NCBI RefSeq assembly: GCF_900102675.1
Contig: NZ_FMYX01000003.1
Coordinates: forward strand, 434,001-498,000
Length of the DNA stretch: 64,000 bases
Direction: 5' to 3'
Source of the DNA: Pseudomonas guariconensis
GTDB lineage: Bacteria > Pseudomonadota > Gammaproteobacteria > Pseudomonadales > Pseudomonadaceae
Position numbers and translations under genes: made by a program. Shown piece after piece: positions 59,714 to 64,000 of the stretch. The notes under the pieces are model-generated. The model worked only from the letters and a program-made list of their open reading frames with translations. It was not told the origin of the DNA and searched no databases. Every line of letters begins with the position of its first letter. Position 1 is the stretch's first letter.

Positions 59714-60261
59714 GCAAGGTCACGCTGGCGGCGTTGATGCTCGGTGCCGTCATCGCCGGCAGTGCCGCCTGGGTTTGGCAGGACAACGCCTATCGCACAC
59801 AGCTCGCCGAGCAGGCTGCGGACTATGGCAAGCAACTGGCGGAGAAGGACCGCGTCCATACCCGCGAACGTGAGGAAGCCGCATCAGCGGCCCTCGATCA
59901 GATGGCGGTGCAGCAGGCTGCTCGCCGTGAACTGGAGGCGCGTCTGCAGGCGCAGGACCAGGCACATTGGAAGGAGATGAACGATGCACAACAAGCTCAG
60001 GCTCGCCTGCGCGACCGCCTTGCTACTGCTGACCTGCGGCTGTCAGTCCTTGTCAATGCCGGATCCGTTGCCGCCCAGGGTTGTGACGGTGGGCTGCGAC
60101 AAGCCCCCGGCGCCGGAGGCGTGGTTCATGGAACCGTACGCGCCGAACTTGACCGAGCGCATGCTCAACGAATTGTCGCCGTCACCGATGAAGGCGACCG
60201 AGGACTGATTGCCCTGCGGGCGTGTCAGGCCTATGTTAAAACTTTAAGTAATTATCAGTGA
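59710..60261 (+). CDS. Spanin inner-membrane subunit Rz (183 aa)
   Basis: An N-terminal membrane anchor (ALMLGAVIAGSAAWVW), a long charged coiled coil (YGKQLAEKDRVHTREREEAA onwards) and a cysteine-containing end. It is the i-spanin that, with Rz1, fuses the membranes at lysis. GTG start 59710 (VSKVTLAALM). Rz1 is embedded in another frame. Confidence 0.88.
   Translation: MSKVTLAALMLGAVIAGSAAWVWQDNAYRTQLAEQAADYGKQLAEKDRVHTREREEAASAALDQMAVQQAARRELEARLQAQDQAHWKEMNDAQQAQARLRDRLATADLRLSVLVNAGSVAAQGCDGGLRQAPGAGGVVHGTVRAELDRAHAQRIVAVTDEGDRGLIALRACQAYVKTLSNYQ
59984..60208 (+). CDS. Spanin outer-membrane lipoprotein Rz1 (74 aa)
   Basis: Embedded wholly within Rz in another frame. Signal MHNKLRLACATALLLLTCGC with lipobox cysteine probably Cys20, then a proline-rich segment (MPDPLPPRVVTV, KPPAPEAWF). 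The o-spanin partner of Rz. ATG 59984 after AAGGAGATGA. Confidence 0.85.
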   Translation: MHNKLRLACATALLLLTCGCQSLSMPDPLPPRVVTVGCDKPPAPEAWFMEPYAPNLTERMLNELSPSPMKATED

Positions 60262-60297
60262 CTTTGGGCGGAGTTCTTCCGCCTTCCTTTGCGAATG

Positions 60298-61650
60298 TTA
60301 AGGCCTTATAATGTCCTGTATGAAATCATTTTCTTGTTTCCATTTTGCTCTCACTGCAGAAGAGTGAGCCTTGCGTAGGTCGCAGGGTTGATCCTCAGGG
60401 AAAATAAAACCGCCTACTCGCTTATCGGTAGGGCCGTTATAAGTCATTAAGAAGCTGCAATACTCCTCAAAAATATCATCTGCGTTCATTAGCCAGCAGC
60501 CTAATGTTTCTGAGCTGCGCTTGCTAATTTCAAGCGTCCTGCTTTCTTCTTCAGTTAGATTGCCTTTGGAAAAATAAGTTCTATAGGTCTGTTCGGCTAT
60601 TGAAAAGGCGTATCGAATAGCTTCTTTCCATTCGGCTAAACTTTGAATGTGGCCCTTTCTTTGATAGGAGTTAGAGGTGTTGATGTAGCCTTCGTAATAC
60701 GGCCTGCCCATTATGTCTGATATGTCAATCGACCACGGGCAACGTTGGCCGAGGCTATTGCTAAATTTTGGATTTGGTTTATTAGGTTCTTTAGATGAGT
60801 TTTGTGCGGATAGCTTTCCGTTTGTATAGTGGACTTTTTTTGTTTCTCCGTCGGGTGTGCGAAGTATTCCGTTTCCATGGGGTTCGTCGTTTTTAAAATT
60901 GCCTGTGTATGACGATCCGTCTTTCCACGTTAATTCTCCAGGGCCGGCGAATGAATCGTTTTTCAGATTGCCTACATAAATTCTGCCATCTGCGAATTTA
61001 TAGGTGCCCTTTCCATTCATTTTATCGTTTTTCCATTCTCCTTGGTACGACTCTTTACCCCCCGGCCAACGCATAATTCCCTGTCCGTTGAGCTTTCCGT
61101 TGACCATATAGCCTTCGTAAACTCGCCCATCTGGAAAACGATAGACGCCTTTCCCATTGATTAAACCGTTTTTCCATTCCCCCTCGTATGACTGATCCGG
61201 CCATGTCATTTTTCCATGGCCCTCGGGCTCTCCCTTTTGCAGGTCGCCCTCATAGATTCCCCCGTCGTCATATCTATATACTCCTCTGCCGTTTATTCCT
61301 CCTGAGGCAAATTCGCCCGTGTAGGAGGTATTAAGGGCTGGCCATTGAATTGACCCGCGGCCGCTTAGCTCTCCAGCAAGCACGTAACCTTCGTATGTGA
61401 AAATTACATGATTGCCTTTTTTTGCTGTTAGTAAACCTTTTCCATCGATGAAATTATTAAGGCATGCCCCGGTCCAGGTTAGTATTAGGCCAGCAGGGGG
61501 AGAGTTCTCAAGGTTCACAGCTTTTGATACGAGGCATCGGTTAGATGTATAAAGATCTTTAGCGTAAGATTGTTGATGAACTAGATTGGAGATGGCGAGA
61601 GTAAATGCGATGGTTATAATTTTATGGTTTTTAATTTCAGTGTGTTTCAT
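60298..61650 (-). CDS. Secreted MORN-repeat protein, AT-rich cargo gene (450 aa)
   Basis: The N-terminus has a signal peptide (about residues 1-31, IITIAFTLAISNLVHQQSYA), so the protein is exported. Residues about 85-275 are eight tandem MORN repeats, each with Y-x-G at one end and G-x-G about ten residues on, for example YEGEWKNGLINGKGVYRF and YEGYMVNGKLNGQGIMRW. The C-terminal 150 residues (from QRCPWSIDISDIMGRPYYEG) form a separate domain with four cysteines. No enzyme motif is visible. MORN repeats usually bind lipids or proteins. It is on the strand opposite the lysis genes and AT-rich, a typical lysogenic-conversion cargo place after the lysis cassette. Confidence 0.78.
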   Translation of the reverse strand: MKHTEIKNHKIITIAFTLAISNLVHQQSYAKDLYTSNRCLVSKAVNLENSPPAGLILTWTGACLNNFIDGKGLLTAKKGNHVIFTYEGYVLAGELSGRGSIQWPALNTSYTGEFASGGINGRGVYRYDDGGIYEGDLQKGEPEGHGKMTWPDQSYEGEWKNGLINGKGVYRFPDGRVYEGYMVNGKLNGQGIMRWPGGKESYQGEWKNDKMNGKGTYKFADGRIYVGNLKNDSFAGPGELTWKDGSSYTGNFKNDEPHGNGILRTPDGETKKVHYTNGKLSAQNSSKEPNKPNPKFSNSLGQRCPWSIDISDIMGRPYYEGYINTSNSYQRKGHIQSLAEWKEAIRYAFSIAEQTYRTYFSKGNLTEEESRTLEISKRSSETLGCWLMNADDIFEEYCSFLMTYNGPTDKRVGGFIFPEDQPCDLRKAHSSAVRAKWKQENDFIQDIIRP

Positions 61651-61781
61651 GTGGGCATTTTCCGTTATTGTAAGTGGTCGATTATTCGCTTCGACCTAGA
61701 CGCGACAGCTCCATAAAAAAGACCTTGATTTCGTGTCAAAGCTGGTCTGAATCAATACGACAAGGCTTTCATTTTATTGAT

Positions 61782-62501
61782 TCAAGCATGGTCCTGACAT
61801 TTTGCCGGGGGCCAGGGAATCGGGCCGATCAGCTCCGGTCCTTGGTTTCGCACGTTCCCCACCAGTTTTCTGACAGGGTGCCATTTGAAGTCAGCGGCAG
61901 GGCGACAGCCGTTCCGTGCGATTTCTTCGGCGCGTTCGGCCGTTGTGGTGGGGGCCATCCACTCCCTGGCCAGGTCGGGAGTGAGGACCAGTGGTTTGCG
62001 GTCGTGAATGTCCACCATGCCCTCGTCCGCTGCAGCGGTAATGATCACAAAGCCGTCGCGGTCGTCAGGCTCGAGTCCGCCATGGACTTCTGCCAGGGCT
62101 GCGAAGAACAGCGGCTCGTTGTTGGCGGCTGTGATGTAGTAGGGCTGCTTGCGCTTCGGATCAGCTGGATCGGGTATCCACTCGAACCAGCCGTTCGCCG
62201 GGGCCAGGGCGCGCCCTACTGGCCATAACGCCTTGAAGAATTTTCCCGTCATCACCGTTTCGGCCCGCGCATTGATCGGGTCGGGACGCTTCCCTTTCGC
62301 CCAAAAGGGCGCCCATCCCCACTTCACGCGATCTACCCGCAGGCCGTCGGCGGTCTGCCGGATCAGCTCAACTCGGGTAGAGGGTGCGACGTTGTAGCGA
62401 TTAATCCGCTCATGGTCGTAACCGTTGATAACCGTCCGATCCGCAGCCAGATGGCGCAGGTAGTCGTCCATTGCATCGTAGATCGAGTACCGCCCACACA
62501 T
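61782..62501 (-). CDS. yedK: SRAP-domain protein, YedK/HMCES family (239 aa)
   Basis: Forms a stable crosslink with abasic sites in single-stranded DNA, shielding them. The start MCGRYS places the catalytic Cys2; the conserved Asn and Glu are in NARAET, and the His in DIHDRKPLVL. I choose the ATG at 62501 because the enzyme requires Cys at position 2. It is divergent from umuD, with the LexA box between, so it may be part of the same damage response. Common in pseudomonad phages. Confidence 0.9.
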   Translation of the reverse strand: MCGRYSIYDAMDDYLRHLAADRTVINGYDHERINRYNVAPSTRVELIRQTADGLRVDRVKWGWAPFWAKGKRPDPINARAETVMTGKFFKALWPVGRALAPANGWFEWIPDPADPKRKQPYYITAANNEPLFFAALAEVHGGLEPDDRDGFVIITAAADEGMVDIHDRKPLVLTPDLAREWMAPTTTAERAEEIARNGCRPAADFKWHPVRKLVGNVRNQGPELIGPIPWPPAKCQDHA

Positions 62502-62567
62502 AGTCCACCTCAAGCGTTTATCGGGATCTGCAAGCTCGGGCATTGACCGGAGCCCGATCTACCAGTT

Positions 62568-62587
62568 AACTGTATGTTTATACAGTT
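62568..62587. promoter_or_regulatory. LexA (SOS) box between yedK and umuD
   Basis: AACTGTATGTTTATACAGTT contains CTGT-n8-ACAG and is a perfect palindrome except the central four bases. It lies 18 bases before the umuD ATG and 66 before the yedK ATG, so it can control both. Confidence 0.92.
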
Positions 62588-62605
62588 TTGCTGGGTCAGT
62601 CCATC

Positions 62606-63034
62606 ATGTCCATCACAATCCTGGGAATGCCAACCGGTGGCCCCACCAAGTTGCCCGTCTACTCGTTCCGCGTGCCCGCCGGTTTTCCTTCGCCTGCTGC
62701 GGATCATATGGAGCGGCAGATCTCCCTGGATGAGTTGTTCGACTTGCGTGCGCCGCATGTGTACCTGGTCCAGGTCGAGGGCGACAGCATGCAGGGAGCC
62801 GGCATTTTTTCCGGTGACCTTCTGATCGTAGACCGTAGCAGCGATGCCGAGCACGGCGACATCGTGATCGCCGCGATCAATACCGAGCCCGTATGCAAGC
62901 GGTTGTACCGACGCAATGGCGTAGTGATCCTGCAGTCGGAGAATCCTGCCTACCCGCCCAGGCACGTGATGGAGGGTGATGACCTGGTGATCTGGGGCGT
63001 GGTTCGCTACAGCGTGCGCAATCATGCCCAGTGA
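62606..63034 (+). CDS. umuD: UmuD, mutagenesis subunit of polymerase V (142 aa)
   Basis: Self-cleaving S24 protein. Cleavage site Ala25-Gly26 (VPAGFPSP), nucleophile Ser61 (VEGDSMQGAG), Lys98 (VCKRLYRR). After cleavage it joins UmuC as polymerase V. An SOS box lies upstream. ATG 62606 (MSITILGMPTGG). The stop overlaps umuC by 11 bases. Confidence 0.93.
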   Translation: MSITILGMPTGGPTKLPVYSFRVPAGFPSPAADHMERQISLDELFDLRAPHVYLVQVEGDSMQGAGIFSGDLLIVDRSSDAEHGDIVIAAINTEPVCKRLYRRNGVVILQSENPAYPPRHVMEGDDLVIWGVVRYSVRNHAQ

Positions 63035-64000
63035 ACCGGTGTTCGCCCTGATCGATTGCAACTCGTTCTATGCGAGCTGTGAGCGCGTGTTCCGGCCGGA
63101 TCTGGCCAAAACCCCTATCGTAGTGCTGAGCAATAACGACGGCTGCGTGATCGCCAGGTCCTATGATGCGAAGCCGTTCGTCAAAATGGGCGAACCCTTC
63201 TTCCAGATCAAGGACAAGCTGCGTCGGCATGGGATCGTGGCGTTCTCCTCGAATTACGCACTCTACGGTGACATGAGTGAGCGGGTCATGTCCCTGATCG
63301 AATCGATGGTGCCGGCTGCAGAGGTGTATTCGATCGATGAGTGCTTCGCGGACCTGTCAGGTATCCAGGGTGATTTGACTCAGCTCGGTCGGCAGATCCG
63401 CGCCAAGGTGCTCAAGTGCACCGGCATCCCGGTAGGTGTGGGCATTGCTCGCACCAAGACCCTGGCGAAGCTGGCCAACCACACGGCGAAGCGCCTGCAG
63501 CAGCAGACCGGGGGTGTGGTCGATATCTGCGACCCGTTCAAGCGTGACTGGGTCCTTCGCAATACAGAAGTCAGCGAGGTCTGGGGCATCGGTCGGCGAA
63601 TGACTGCCCACCTCGAGGCGATGGGGATCCGCACGGCGATGGATCTGGCCAAGGCGGACCCGTGGACGTTGCGCCAGAAGTTCAGTGTTGTGGTGGAGAA
63701 GACGGCCAGGGAGCTTGCGGGAACGCCTTGTCTCGAGCTCGAGGAGGCGGCTCCACCCAAACAGGAGATCTGCTGCAGTCGGATGTTCGGCAAGCGGCTG
63801 ACCGAGTTGCCGCCGATCAAACAGGCGGTGGCCACCTACACCGGGCGAGCGGCGGAGAAGCTCCGGGCGCAGGGCTCGGTGTGCAAGCGCATGCGGGTGA
63901 GCATCCGTACTGGCATGTTCAACCCGGACGAAGCCAAGTACGCCAAGGGCGCCCTGGTGGAGTTACCTTACCCCACCAACGATACGCTGCTGCTCACCAG
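63024..64000 (+). CDS. umuC: UmuC, catalytic subunit of polymerase V (cut by right edge)
   Basis: Y-family translesion polymerase. Visible: ALIDCNSFYASCERVFRPDL with the first catalytic Asp, VYSIDECFADLSG with the second catalytic acid pair, IPVGVGIARTKTLAKLANHT and a helix-hairpin-helix region. 325 codons are present; the family is about 420, so the C-terminal end lies beyond the window. ATG 63024 overlaps umuD, so the two are co-translated. Confidence 0.94.
   Translation, partial: MPSEPVFALIDCNSFYASCERVFRPDLAKTPIVVLSNNDGCVIARSYDAKPFVKMGEPFFQIKDKLRRHGIVAFSSNYALYGDMSERVMSLIESMVPAAEVYSIDECFADLSGIQGDLTQLGRQIRAKVLKCTGIPVGVGIARTKTLAKLANHTAKRLQQQTGGVVDICDPFKRDWVLRNTEVSEVWGIGRRMTAHLEAMGIRTAMDLAKADPWTLRQKFSVVVEKTARELAGTPCLELEEAAPPKQEICCSRMFGKRLTELPPIKQAVATYTGRAAEKLRAQGSVCKRMRVSIRTGMFNPDEAKYAKGALVELPYPTNDTLLLT

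Larger units (their letters stand above)
22761..64000. mobile_element. Prophage at dusA, lambda-like head with P2-like contractile tail (right end outside window)
   Basis: A tyrosine integrase adjoining dusA, early regulation genes (CI-, Cro-, CII-like), replication, a full head module, a full contractile-tail module and lysis genes follow in one stretch. The left boundary is at the dusA 5' end. No second copy of the dusA start is seen before base 64,000, so the right attachment site must lie beyond. All structural genes are open, so the element looks potentially inducible. Confidence 0.93.

Noticed and set aside
61674-62228. 184-codon plus-strand frame opposite yedK
   Set aside because: Antisense to a gene with clear catalytic residues; no start signal.

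Overview
The window is a high-GC Pseudomonas chromosome segment, most likely of the P. putida group. The evidence is the conserved gene order mfd-gapB-apbE-sthA-glpQ-PilZ-lolCDE and mlaA-rssBC-phoD-tal-dusA, protein lengths typical of the genus, and Pseudomonas-type palindromic repeats between genes. Bases 1 to about 22,760 are core chromosome. Bases from about 22,760 to the right edge are a prophage inserted at the 5' end of dusA, still inside phage-type genes at base 64,000. Everything here rests on reading the sequence; no searches were run.

Core part: the N-terminal half of mfd (minus strand), glyceraldehyde-3-phosphate dehydrogenase, an ApbE flavin transferase with no Nqr genes beside it, soluble transhydrogenase, a glycerophosphodiesterase, a PilZ protein, the LolCDE lipoprotein exporter, a CopRS-type metal two-component system divergent from a copper-binding cupredoxin with a matching CopR box between them, queF, small proteins, mlaA, a second PilZ protein, the RssB/RssC partner-switch pair, a PhoD-like phosphatase, transaldolase and dusA.

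Prophage part, left to right: a tyrosine integrase next to dusA; an AT-rich pair of membrane-protein genes; a leftward operon of small phage genes with two PrtN-type (pyocin activator) paralogues; an AT-rich gene with two HEPN-type motifs; a self-cleaving CI-like repressor and a Cro-like gene, with an identical 17-bp operator at both early promoters; a CII-like regulator, DksA-like zinc finger, VapE-type primase/helicase and antiterminator-Q-like protein; a 0.5-kb repeat-rich gap ending in a terminator; the holin; a second HEPN-motif gene; then the late genes. The head module is lambda-like (terminase GpA, gpW, portal, ClpP-type protease, D, E, FII, Z). The tail is P2/R-pyocin-like (V, W, J, I, H, fibre chaperones, FI, FII, E/E', T, U, X, D). 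Endolysin and spanins close the late operon, far from the holin. Beyond them lie a minus-strand secreted MORN-repeat gene, an SRAP (YedK) gene and SOS-controlled umuDC, cut by the window end.

Inferred working: RecA-driven cleavage of the repressor would open both early promoters; the Q-like protein would carry polymerase through the terminator before the holin and the hairpins inside the late operon. The accessory genes (membrane pair, two HEPN-motif genes, MORN gene) sit at module boundaries, are AT-rich and look like lysogenic-conversion or anti-phage cargo. They are the best candidates for undescribed biology. No tRNA, rRNA, CRISPR array or insertion sequence was found.
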